NCBI RefSeq assembly: GCF_014489475.1
Contig: NZ_CP060820.1
Location: 1,690,001-1,754,000 of the forward strand
Length of the DNA: 64,000 nucleotides
Source of the DNA: Lysobacter terrestris
GTDB taxonomy: Bacteria; Pseudomonadota; Gammaproteobacteria; Xanthomonadales; Xanthomonadaceae
Direction: 5' to 3'
Under the pieces are notes generated by a model. That model made no database searches, was not told where the DNA came from, and saw nothing but the letters and a program-made list of their open reading frames with translations. The translations under genes and the position numbers were made by a program. This document shows positions 37,723 through 45,505 of the stretch, piece by piece. Within the stretch, counting starts at the first letter, position 1; every line of letters begins with the position of its first letter.

Positions 37723-37748
37723 GCTGGAGCGGCGTATGCCGCTCCAGC
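37723..37748 (-). promoter_or_regulatory. Hairpin between the two precursor genes
   Basis: Perfect 11-bp stem GCTGGAGCGGC / GCCGCTCCAGC with GTAT loop, in the 71-bp gap between the two precursor genes and without a U-tract. It could protect an mRNA end or set the ratio of the two peptides. Confidence 0.5.
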
Positions 37749-37756
37749 AAATTTCG

Positions 37757-37957
37757 TCAATCAGGTACAAAAACAAAGCAGCGCATGGCGGCGCGACCGC
37801 TAATCGCTCGATTCAGGCCGTCTTGGTCCCGTGCCACCAGCGCTTCGTGGGCGGCAGCGTCCAGCTTGGCTGCAGCAACAGCGCTGGCGTAATTGGCGCC
37901 GGAAATCTGATTCGGCGAAGCGCCAAGGGCTTCGAGAAACTGCACGACATTGGACAT
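37757..37957 (-). CDS. Putative split-borosin RiPP precursor 2
   Basis: 66 residues. MSNVVQFLEALG opens the same helical leader as precursor 1 (identical for 10 residues); the leader is predicted to end near residue 52 and the C-terminus GRAAMRCFVFVPD is the likely core. Compared with precursor 1 it lacks the acidic tail and differs at nearly every core position, but keeps GR..M.C followed by aliphatic/aromatic residues. A perfect AGGAGG lies 6 bases upstream of the ATG at 37957; the GTG one codon earlier is less likely. It is encoded 33 bp after the methyltransferase stop. Confidence 0.75.
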   Translation of the reverse strand: MSNVVQFLEALGASPNQISGANYASAVAAAKLDAAAHEALVARDQDGLNRAISGRAAMRCFVFVPD

Positions 37958-37990
37958 CACTAGCCTCCTGCTGGTTGGTGGTGGAACGGA

Positions 37991-38824
37991 TTAGTCAGCT
38001 GCGACGGCTGCGGCTTCAGCGCGCTCGATCGCCTCGATCCGCGCCAGCATCGCCTCGTCGCGTTGCAGCGGCGCGCACGGCGGTACCACCAGCGTCGAAT
38101 GCATGTACAGCGCGGTATCGGGCAGGTCGCACAGCGGCACGGTGTCCATGCGCGGCTGGGTGATCGGGAGCGTAGCGGCTTCGTACACGGTGACCGGGTG
38201 GTCGAGCGGGTAGTCCTCGCGCAGGCGTTCGACCAGCAGGCGGCGGTATTCGGGCCCGGTGGCGAAGCGGCGGTAGCTGCGGTCGCCGGCGATGCCGACC
38301 TGCCACAGCACCAGGTACGCCGACGGATCGATGCGGCGGCGGTAGAACATGAACTGGCTGGCTTCGAAGTGCGCGCAGCCGACGCGGCCCGGATCGATGC
38401 CGAGGTCGGCGTACAGGCAGTCCTCGGCGGACACGCCCGGTTCCATGTGCGCGTGGAAGCCCTCGCTGCGCGCCTGCGCGATCGCGTCGTGCGGCACCTT
38501 GGCGAACACGCCGGGGTGGCCATAGAACGCGCCGCACACGGTGCGGCCGGCGCGGACCTCGGCGAGCATGGCGTCGACCATCTCGCGGTAGGTCTGGTGG
38601 CGCGGCTTGCCCTCGGCGTAGTGCGGCTGCAGGCTGCGCACGTCGCGGTGCATCTGCTGGATCCACAACTCGACCACCGGGTCGGACACGGCGGCGAAGA
38701 CCACATCGGCCTGTTCGATATGCGCGCGGGCGCGTGGGCCGAGATGGGCCCCCAGCATCATCCCCAGCCCGACACAGGCCAGGCTGCCCGGCTTTTCAGC
38801 GTTGCTTGCCACGGATCCGTCCAT
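37991..38824 (-). CDS. Putative borosin-type peptide alpha-N-methyltransferase (tetrapyrrole methylase fold)
   Basis: 277 residues, SAM-dependent methylase of the tetrapyrrole-methylase superfamily. SLACVGLGMMLGAHL (14-28) opens the fold. Two features identify the borosin group: HYAEGKPRHQTYREM, with Y69, R75 and Y79 spaced as the catalytic Tyr66/Arg72/Tyr76 of OphMA, and FYGHPGVFA with Tyr101 corresponding to OphMA Tyr98. SAEDCLYADLGIDPG and FEASQFMFYRR are also conserved. Borosin enzymes methylate backbone amides of a peptide core. In OphMA the peptide is fused to the enzyme; here the protein ends at residue 277 with an Ala-rich tail and no core, so the substrate must be separate, as in the SonM/SonA system of Shewanella. 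Residue correspondence to OphMA is from memory. Confidence 0.85.
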   Translation of the reverse strand: MDGSVASNAEKPGSLACVGLGMMLGAHLGPRARAHIEQADVVFAAVSDPVVELWIQQMHRDVRSLQPHYAEGKPRHQTYREMVDAMLAEVRAGRTVCGAFYGHPGVFAKVPHDAIAQARSEGFHAHMEPGVSAEDCLYADLGIDPGRVGCAHFEASQFMFYRRRIDPSAYLVLWQVGIAGDRSYRRFATGPEYRRLLVERLREDYPLDHPVTVYEAATLPITQPRMDTVPLCDLPDTALYMHSTLVVPPCAPLQRDEAMLARIEAIERAEAAAVAAD

Positions 38825-38913
38825 CCCCCGAAAGACTCCGGGACGATACCGGGACCGCCTGATTTTGCAAACTTCGTCTCAGTCGGCGGTGCGCCGGGCG
38901 CGGCGTGGCCCTC

Positions 38914-39000
38914 GTAGCCCGGGTAAGCGCAGCGCACCCGGGGCTTTTCGTGCCGGCGAGATTCGACCCCGGGTGCGGCCTTCGGCCTTACCCGGGCTAC
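38914..39000. repeat. Inverted-repeat element GTAGCCCGGGTAAG
   Basis: GTAGCCCGGGTAAG (38914-38927) is perfectly inverted at 38987-39000, with an inner GCGCACCCGGGG / CCCCGGGTGCG pair. It lies between the methyltransferase and the GNAT gene. A related CCCGGGTA...TACCCGGG arrangement is at about 34985-35011. These are typical dispersed palindromic elements. Confidence 0.7.
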
Positions 39001-39013
39001 GGCTCTACGGGGC

Positions 39014-39574
39014 CTACGGTGTGGATTCGCGGCGAGCGGCCCAAGTCGCGCGCGGCAATTCCCAGCGGCATTGGCTCGGTGCGGTGGCGCGCTCCGGCGC
39101 GTGCACGAAGCCGAAGCGGTCGAGCAGGCGGTCAATGATGCGGGCGTGGTCGTCGTCCGGGCGTTCCGCGTACACCAATGCCAGGCCCATGCCGAGGAAG
39201 GCATGGTCGATCAGCGGCACGAAGGCCTCGCTGGAAATCCCGCGGTTCCACCAGCCATGGCGCAGCATCACCCCGAGTTCGGCGCGGTCGCCGCTGCGCA
39301 GCAGCGCAGCCATGCCGATGGCGCTGGCCGATTGCACGTCCTCGACCGCCTTGTGGTCGATCGCCCAGAAGCGGTGGCCCGGCGCGTCCTTCGCGTTGTG
39401 AGCGCAGGCGCGGCGGAAACTCTGCGTCGCCGCTTCGCTCGACAGCGGCGGCAGGATGCGGCGCATCACGTCGGGATCGGTGTAGAGGTGGCAGAACATC
39501 GCCTCGTCGCCGGCCTCCATCGGCCGCAGCCGCAGCCGCGGCGTCTCCAGCACGCCCGCTTCCAGCACCGCCAT
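39014..39574 (-). CDS. GNAT-family N-acetyltransferase (RimJ/RimL-like)
   Basis: 186 residues. LETPRLRLRPMEAGDEAMFCHLYTDPDVMR is the standard start of RimL-type enzymes; LGVMLRHGWWNRGISSEAFVPLIDHAF covers the acetyl-CoA-binding region, and FGFVHA closes the fold. The substrate (protein N-terminus, small amine or antibiotic) cannot be told. The start ATG overlaps the stop of the pepsin homologue by one base, so the two are co-translated. Confidence 0.85.
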   Translation of the reverse strand: MAVLEAGVLETPRLRLRPMEAGDEAMFCHLYTDPDVMRRILPPLSSEAATQSFRRACAHNAKDAPGHRFWAIDHKAVEDVQSASAIGMAALLRSGDRAELGVMLRHGWWNRGISSEAFVPLIDHAFLGMGLALVYAERPDDDHARIIDRLLDRFGFVHAPERATAPSQCRWELPRATWAARRESTP

Positions 39575-40881
39575 CAGTTCGACCACGCCGCATCGGCGCC
39601 GCGCGCCTTCGCCACGCGCACGCGGCCGCAGTCGCCGTCGCGGCATTCGCTGCGGTCGAACACGCTGTACTTCTCGGCCAGCAGCGGCAGGCCGAGGATG
39701 CTCTGCGCGGGCCAGCGCGGCAGCTGGCGCATCAGCAGGAAATACGCCTGCCCGGCCTGCATCGCGTTGCGCGGCCAGTAGTGCTCGTGGGTGCAGCTGA
39801 GGCGGGTCTCGCCGCCGCCGGGCGCACGCAGCCAGACGTGCAGGTCGGGCCAGTCGAGCGCATCGACGTCGGCATTGGCGATGCCCTGCTGGTGTTGCGC
39901 GAACGCCTGCTGGAAGCGTTCGGCCGTCGCGCGCAGGCGCGGATCAAACGCGTCGAACGCGGCAAGCACCGCGTCGTACAGCGAGTTCTCCAGGATCACG
40001 AAGCTGCAGCCGGTGTCGAGGAAGGCGTCGCTGCCGCCACGGCGCTGGTCGGCGGCCGACAAGGGCGGCGGCTGGATGCGCGGCGCGTCGCCGACCTGCA
40101 GCGCGATCAGGTCGACGTTGTAGTAGAGGTCATCGACCAACTGGATCTCGTCGAAGTCGCCTTCGTGCAGGCTGTGGGCGTGGTCGCCGTCCTGGCGCGC
40201 TGAACCGCCGAGCACCAGCACGCCCTGGTTGCGCGGATCGGCGACGAGCAGGGCCGGATCGGCGCTGTCGTCCTCGACGTGCACCAGCGGCCGGCGCAGC
40301 AGCAGGGCGAAGCGGTTCTCCACGCGGCCGGCATTGGCCAACGCGGTGAACAGCGGCGTCACCGCGACGCGCGGTTGCTGTTCGATCAGGGTCTCGAAGT
40401 CGGCGAGGTTCTCGTCCTCGCGGTCGAACGGCCACGGCCAGGTCAGCGGCGGTTCGATGCCGCGTTCGCTCAGGTAGGCCTGCATGTCGTGGGCCTTGTT
40501 GAGGCCGGTGTAGGCGAGCCCGAACAGGCCGTCGGCGCCGTGCAGGTCCTGCGCCGTGGCCTGCACCAGCGAGAACGGCGCGGCGTCGAGTTGCACGCAG
40601 TGCGCCTGGTCCTGCATCGGCAGCGCTTCGAAATGCACCTGCGCGTTGAGCACCGGCCCGGCCCAGCGGCCGGCGCCGTAACTGACTTCCTGCGCCCACG
40701 AGGTCGGCGCGTGGCTGCTGTCCTCGGTGGGGTCGTAGACGTGCGGCAGCACCGCGAGCGTGCTGCTGCCGGTGTCGAGCACGAAGTTGCCGCTGCGGCG
40801 TTCGCTGCCGAGCGCGAGGCGCACGGTGTAGGCGCCCTTGGCGTGGGCGAGGGTGATGGGCAGGTGGAGGGCGCGGGTCAT
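39574..40881 (-). CDS. Bacterial pepsin-like aspartic protease (A1 family, bilobed)
   Basis: 435 residues without a signal peptide. Two catalytic DTG motifs: D36 (FVLDTGSS) and D289 (AFLDTGCS), about 250 residues apart, as in the bilobed pepsin fold, rather than the single motif of retropepsins. GADGLFGLAY follows the first lobe (the pepsin GIxGLG block) and ILGLPLLAEKYSVFD near the C-terminus is the family's final conserved segment. It would resemble shewasin-type cytoplasmic bacterial pepsins. Overlaps the GNAT gene. The ATG at 40881 has the frame open upstream, but the N-terminus there is low complexity. Confidence 0.85.
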   Translation of the reverse strand: MTRALHLPITLAHAKGAYTVRLALGSERRSGNFVLDTGSSTLAVLPHVYDPTEDSSHAPTSWAQEVSYGAGRWAGPVLNAQVHFEALPMQDQAHCVQLDAAPFSLVQATAQDLHGADGLFGLAYTGLNKAHDMQAYLSERGIEPPLTWPWPFDREDENLADFETLIEQQPRVAVTPLFTALANAGRVENRFALLLRRPLVHVEDDSADPALLVADPRNQGVLVLGGSARQDGDHAHSLHEGDFDEIQLVDDLYYNVDLIALQVGDAPRIQPPPLSAADQRRGGSDAFLDTGCSFVILENSLYDAVLAAFDAFDPRLRATAERFQQAFAQHQQGIANADVDALDWPDLHVWLRAPGGGETRLSCTHEHYWPRNAMQAGQAYFLLMRQLPRWPAQSILGLPLLAEKYSVFDRSECRDGDCGRVRVAKARGADAAWSN

Positions 40882-40917
40882 GCGCGCATTGGAGCAGGCG
40901 GAAGGGGTGGCACGCCA

Positions 40918-41172
40918 CGGCCCCTCACCCTGCGTTGCTGCGCAACGCTGTCCCTCGCTCTGCCCCCGGCCCTTGCGCATGGCGCAAGGGCGTTCAGCCG
41001 GGCGTGCGCCAGTGGCGCACAAGCGCCCGCCTTCACCCCGCAGGCGGGGCGAGGGGAGCAGGGCGCGCAGGCTTTGCTATTTCTTCTCCCCGCGGTAGCG
41101 GGGAGAAGGTGCCCGAAGGGCGGATGAGGGGGCTTTTGCCGTTGCTGGAAGGGCGGATGAGGGGCACTTTTG
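40918..41172. repeat. Dispersed REP/BIME-like intergenic repeat (copy B)
   Basis: Starts CGGCCCCTCACCCTGCGTTGC and includes the CTTCTCCCCGC-GGTA-GCGGGGAGAAGG hairpin at about 41084-41109; AAGGGCGGATGAGGGG occurs twice at its end (41116 and 41149). It fills almost all of the 311-bp gap 40882-41192; nothing coding is visible. Confidence 0.7.
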
Positions 41173-41192
41173 CGTTGCTGCTCGGTGCTTCC

Positions 41193-41861
41193 TCAGTCGG
41201 CCTCTTCCGGCGGCAACGTCACCGCGCCCGGATCGATCGCCAGGCGGCCGGCGAGCAGCACGGCCTGGGTGCGGTTGCTGGCGCCGAGTTTGCGCAGGAT
41301 CGCGGTCATGTGCGCCTTGATGGTCGCTTCCGACACGCCCAGTTCGTAGGCGATCTGCTTGTTCAGCAGCCCCGCGCCGAGCATCTGCAGCACGCGGAAC
41401 TGCTGCGGAGTGAGCTCGCGCAGGCGCTGCGCGACGGCGTGCTCGTCGGCGTTCGCGGCGGGCGCATCGAGCGCGGATGCGGGCGCCCAGCGGTCGCCGG
41501 CGAGCACGCTGGAAATCGCTTCGCCCAGGGTGCGCGCATCGGCCGACTTCGGGATGAAACCGACCGCGCCGTGGTCGAGCGCGCGCCGCATCACCGCCGG
41601 TTCTTCGCGCGCGGACACCACCACGATCGGCAGCTGCGGTTGCAGCGCACGCAGGTGCACCAGTGCGGAGAAGCCCTGTGCGCCGGGCATGTTGAGGTCG
41701 AGCAGGAGCAGGTCCGCGTCGGGTTCGGCGTCGACCAGCAGGTACAGCGCGTCGACGCTGTCGGCCTCGCACAGCCGCGCCTCCGGCAGCACACGCGCGA
41801 CCGCGCCGCGCAGGGCTTCGCGGAACAGCGGGTGGTCGTCGGCGATCAGCAGGGTGGGCAT
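41193..41861 (-). CDS. LuxR-family response regulator (CrbR/ErdR-like)
   Basis: 222 residues. Receiver domain with ADD at 7-9 and phospho-acceptor Asp55 (LLLDLNMPG), Lys in FIPKS; a LuxR HTH at about 145-215 with LTPQQFRVLQMLGAGLLNKQIAYELGVSEATIKAHMTAI. That HTH wording is typical of ErdR/CrbR, the regulators that activate acs in Pseudomonas and Vibrio. acs is encoded 114 bp upstream on the same strand and a CrbS-like kinase at 31439. The regulatory link is inferred from synteny and family. Confidence 0.88.
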   Translation of the reverse strand: MPTLLIADDHPLFREALRGAVARVLPEARLCEADSVDALYLLVDAEPDADLLLLDLNMPGAQGFSALVHLRALQPQLPIVVVSAREEPAVMRRALDHGAVGFIPKSADARTLGEAISSVLAGDRWAPASALDAPAANADEHAVAQRLRELTPQQFRVLQMLGAGLLNKQIAYELGVSEATIKAHMTAILRKLGASNRTQAVLLAGRLAIDPGAVTLPPEEAD

Positions 41862-41975
41862 CGCTGGGGGCTTGGGACTAGAGGCTGGGGGTTGGCGGGG
41901 CGAAGTCGTTGTCGAAGTGCGGCGCAAGTAGCTGCGGATATCCAGCCCCCAGTCCCCAGTCTCGAGCTCCGGCTT

Positions 41976-43925
41976 TCACGGCACCCGCCGATGCTGCACC
42001 AGCGACTCCACTACCGAGGGATCGGCCAGGGTCGAGGTATCGCCGAGCTGGTCGGGCGCGTTCTCGGCGATCTTGCGCAGGATGCGGCGCATGATCTTGC
42101 CGCTGCGCGTCTTCGGCAGGCCCGGTGCCCATTGCAGGTGGTCGGGCGCGGCGATCGGGCCGATCTCCTTGCGCACGTGCGCGACCAGCTCCTTGCGCAG
42201 GTCCTCGCTCTCGCCCTCGCCGACGATCAGGGTGACGTAGGCGTAGATTCCCTGGCCCTTGATGTCGTGCGGGAAGCCGACGACCGCGGCTTCGGCGACC
42301 TTCGGGTGCGAGACCAGCGCGCTCTCGACTTCGGCGGTGCCGATGCGGTGGCCGCTGACGTTGATGACGTCGTCGACGCGGCCGGTGATCCAGTAATAGC
42401 CATCGGCGTCGCGGCGGCAGCCGTCGCCGGTGAAGTACATGCCCGGGTAGGTCCTGAAGTAGGTGTCGATGAAGCGCGGGTGGTCGCCGTACACCGTGCG
42501 CATCTGCCCGGGCCAGGAGTCGAGCAGGACCAGGTTGCCTTCGGCCTCGCCTTCGAGCAGCGCGCCGTTGGCGTCGACCAGCGCCGGTTGCACGCCGAAG
42601 AACGGCTTGGTCGCCGAACCTGGCTTGGTGTCGATCGCGCCCGGCAGCGGCGAGATCAGGATGCCGCCGGTCTCGGTCTGCCACCACGTGTCCACGACCG
42701 GGCAGCGCGAATCGCCGACGGTCTCGTAGTACCAGCGCCACGCCTCGGGATTGATCGGTTCGCCCACGGTGCCGAGCAGGCGCAGCGAGGCGCGCGAGGT
42801 CTTCTTCACCGGCGCCTCGCCTTCGCGCATCAGCGCGCGGATCGCGGTCGGCGCGGTGTAGAAGATCGTGACCCGGTGCTTGTCGATGACTTCCCAGAAG
42901 CGCGACACGTTCGGGTAGTTGGGCACGCCCTCGAACACCAGCGCGGTGGCGCCGTTGGCGAGCGGGCCGTAGACGATGTAGCTGTGGCCGGTGACCCAGC
43001 CGACGTCGGCGGTGCACCAGTAGATGTCGTCCTCGCGCAGGTCGAACACGCTCTCGTGGGTGTAGCTCGCCCACACGAGGTAACCGCCGGTGGTGTGCAG
43101 CACGCCCTTGGGTTTGCCGGTGGAGCCGGAGGTGTAGAGGATGAACAGCGGATCCTCCGCGTTCATGCGTTCGGGCTCGCACTGCACGGGCTGGCCGTCG
43201 ACGACGGCGTCGAACCAGCGGTCGCGTGGCATCTGCATGTTCACCGCGGCGCCGGTGTGGCGCACCACCAGCACCGTTTCCACCGAGTTGGTGCCGGGCA
43301 GCTTCAGCGCGGCATCGACGTTGGCCTTCAGCGGCACCTTCTTGCCGCCGCGCAGGCCTTCGTCGGCGGTGATGATCAGCTTGGACTGGCAGTCGTGGAC
43401 GCGGTCGGCGATCGATTGCGGCGCGAAGCCGCCGAACACCACCGAGTGGATCGCGCCGATGCGCGCGCACGCCAGCATCGCCGCGACCGCCTCGGGGATC
43501 ATTGGCAGGTAGATGGTGATGCGGTCGCCCTTCTTCACGCCGAGGCCGCGCAGGGCGTTGGCGAGCTGGCACACGCGCGCATGCAGGTCGCGGTAGCTGA
43601 TGTGCTGCGCGGTCTGCGCCGGGTCGTCGGGTTCGAAGATCAGCGCGGTCTTGTCGCCGCGCGTGGCGAGGTGGCGGTCGAGGCAGTTGACGCTGGCGTT
43701 GAGCTCGCCGTCGGCGTACCAGCGGATGTGGAAGTCGTCGAGCGCGTAGCTCACGTCCTTGATCTGCGTCGGTGCCTGCATCCAGTCCAGGCGCCTGGCG
43801 ACGTCGCCCCAGAACGCATCGGGTTCGCGCACCGATTGCGCGTACAGGCGCTCGTAGTCGTCGCGCTTGAGGCGTGCGGTTGCGGCGAATTCCGGCGGCA
43901 CGGGATGCAGGTCAGGGGGCGACAT
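41976..43925 (-). CDS. acs: Acetyl-CoA synthetase
   Basis: 649 residues, matching Acs (about 650). It activates acetate to acetyl-CoA through acetyl-AMP. ATP-binding P-loop [22 protein letters not shown], the [15 protein letters not shown] hinge and the C-terminal regulatory lysine in [14 protein letters not shown] (target of protein acetylation) are present. Followed on the same strand by the LuxR regulator; divergent from the porin/transporter genes. Confidence 0.97.
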   Translation of the reverse strand: MSPPDLHPVPPEFAATARLKRDDYERLYAQSVREPDAFWGDVARRLDWMQAPTQIKDVSYALDDFHIRWYADGELNASVNCLDRHLATRGDKTALIFEPDDPAQTAQHISYRDLHARVCQLANALRGLGVKKGDRITIYLPMIPEAVAAMLACARIGAIHSVVFGGFAPQSIADRVHDCQSKLIITADEGLRGGKKVPLKANVDAALKLPGTNSVETVLVVRHTGAAVNMQMPRDRWFDAVVDGQPVQCEPERMNAEDPLFILYTSGSTGKPKGVLHTTGGYLVWASYTHESVFDLREDDIYWCTADVGWVTGHSYIVYGPLANGATALVFEGVPNYPNVSRFWEVIDKHRVTIFYTAPTAIRALMREGEAPVKKTSRASLRLLGTVGEPINPEAWRWYYETVGDSRCPVVDTWWQTETGGILISPLPGAIDTKPGSATKPFFGVQPALVDANGALLEGEAEGNLVLLDSWPGQMRTVYGDHPRFIDTYFRTYPGMYFTGDGCRRDADGYYWITGRVDDVINVSGHRIGTAEVESALVSHPKVAEAAVVGFPHDIKGQGIYAYVTLIVGEGESEDLRKELVAHVRKEIGPIAAPDHLQWAPGLPKTRSGKIMRRILRKIAENAPDQLGDTSTLADPSVVESLVQHRRVP

Positions 43926-44116
43926 GGGCGTGTTCTGGCGGGCGGGGACGGCCAGTGTGCCGCAAGCGCGCTGGCGCGAGTGAAGCCGGTGTTAGGAGCG
44001 CCGTTAGACCTTGGTCGAATGCCGCCCCAACTTCGACCATTGGCGAATAGGCGGCGCGCCGATGCCGCGCGCAGGCTGCGGGAATCGTGCACTCCGCACG
44101 TCGTCCGGGAGGGGAC

Positions 44117-45493
44117 ATGTCCACTGGTCTCGCAAGGCGTCACCGTCGGCCCCTCGCGGCTGCGGTGCTGGTCGCACTACTCGCTCCGGGTCTGGCGTTC
44201 GCCCAGACCGCGAAGGAAAAGGAACTCGAAGCGCGCGTCGCCCAGCTCGAACAGCTGGTGCAGCAGCTGGTCGCGCAGCAACAGCAGTCGCAGCAGCAAC
44301 TCACCCAGGTGCAGGCGGCGCAGGCCGCGCCCACGGTGGCGGCCGCGGACACCAAGCCGAAGATCCAGTCCACGCCGATCAACATCGCCGGCAACCCGGG
44401 CACGCGTTTCAGCTACGGCGGCTTCATCAAGATGGACGCGATGATGACCGACACCACCGACGGCGAGATCGCCGACGGCAGCGTCGGCCGCATGTTCTAC
44501 GTGCCCTCGGCCATCCCGGTCGGCGGCGCGAACGAAGGCACCGATACCGACTTCGGCGCGCAGTTCTCGCGCTTCTGGTTCGCCGCCGACACCGACATGG
44601 ACAACGGCAAGAAGGTCAAGGCGTACCTGGAGTTCGACCTGTTCGGCGGCGGCAACAACGCCTTCCTCGGCAACGAGGTCGCCACCAACACCCACGGCCT
44701 GACCGTGCGCCACGCCTACGTCAGCTACGACAAGTGGCTGGCCGGCCAGACCTGGTCGAACTTCCAGGACGTGGCCGCGCTGCCCGACAGCGTCGACTTC
44801 ATCGGCCCGACCGAAGGCACCATCTTCGTGCGCCAGGCGCAGGTGCGTTACACCAGCGGGCCGTGGTCGTTCTCGGTGGAGAACCCGGAAACCACCATCA
44901 CCCCGTTCCTCAACACCGGTGCGCGCATCAGCAGCGACGACAACCTCGCGCCGGACTTCACCGCGCGCTGGCTGAAGAAGGGCGACTGGGGCCACTTCAC
45001 CGTCGCCGCGCTGCTGCGCCAGTTCAAGTACGAGAACCCGGCCACCGGCATCGACGACAGCAGTACCGGCGGCGCGGTCAGCGTGTCGGGCAAGTTCAAC
45101 CTCGGCAAGAACGACGACATCCGCTACATGGTCAGCGGCGGCAGCGGCATCGGTCGTTACCTCGGCCTGGCCATCGCCAGCGACGTGGTGCTCGACGCCG
45201 GCGGCAACCTCGAGGCGATCGACGGCTACGGCGCGTTCGCCGCGTACCGGCACGCCTTCTCGCCGAAGCTGCGCAGCAACGTGTTCTACTCGATGGCGCA
45301 CTTCGACAACGATCGCGCGCTTACCGGGCTCAACGTCACCGAGCGCGCGCAGTCCTGGCACGCCAACCTGATCTACTCGCCGTTCCCCAAGCTCGATGTC
45401 GGTGCCGAATTGATCTGGGGCCAGCGTTCCCTCGAAGGTGAGGCCGACGGCGACCTGCGCCGCCTGCACACCCACGTCAAGTACAGCTTCTAA
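44117..45493 (+). CDS. DcaP-type trimeric outer membrane porin
   Basis: 458 residues. Signal peptide (cut after AFAQ), then a coiled coil (KEKELEARVAQLEQLVQQLVAQQQQSQQQ) typical of trimeric DcaP porins, and a 16-strand-like barrel with alternating aromatic residues ending HTHVKYSF with C-terminal Phe. DcaP porins import dicarboxylates and other small anions. GGGAGGGG before the ATG at 44117; the in-frame start 30 bp upstream lacks it. Same strand and 12 bp before the transporter gene, so a shared substrate is likely. Confidence 0.88.
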   Translation: MSTGLARRHRRPLAAAVLVALLAPGLAFAQTAKEKELEARVAQLEQLVQQLVAQQQQSQQQLTQVQAAQAAPTVAAADTKPKIQSTPINIAGNPGTRFSYGGFIKMDAMMTDTTDGEIADGSVGRMFYVPSAIPVGGANEGTDTDFGAQFSRFWFAADTDMDNGKKVKAYLEFDLFGGGNNAFLGNEVATNTHGLTVRHAYVSYDKWLAGQTWSNFQDVAALPDSVDFIGPTEGTIFVRQAQVRYTSGPWSFSVENPETTITPFLNTGARISSDDNLAPDFTARWLKKGDWGHFTVAALLRQFKYENPATGIDDSSTGGAVSVSGKFNLGKNDDIRYMVSGGSGIGRYLGLAIASDVVLDAGGNLEAIDGYGAFAAYRHAFSPKLRSNVFYSMAHFDNDRALTGLNVTERAQSWHANLIYSPFPKLDVGAELIWGQRSLEGEADGDLRRLHTHVKYSF

Positions 45494-45505
45494 AGGACCG
45501 CGCGC

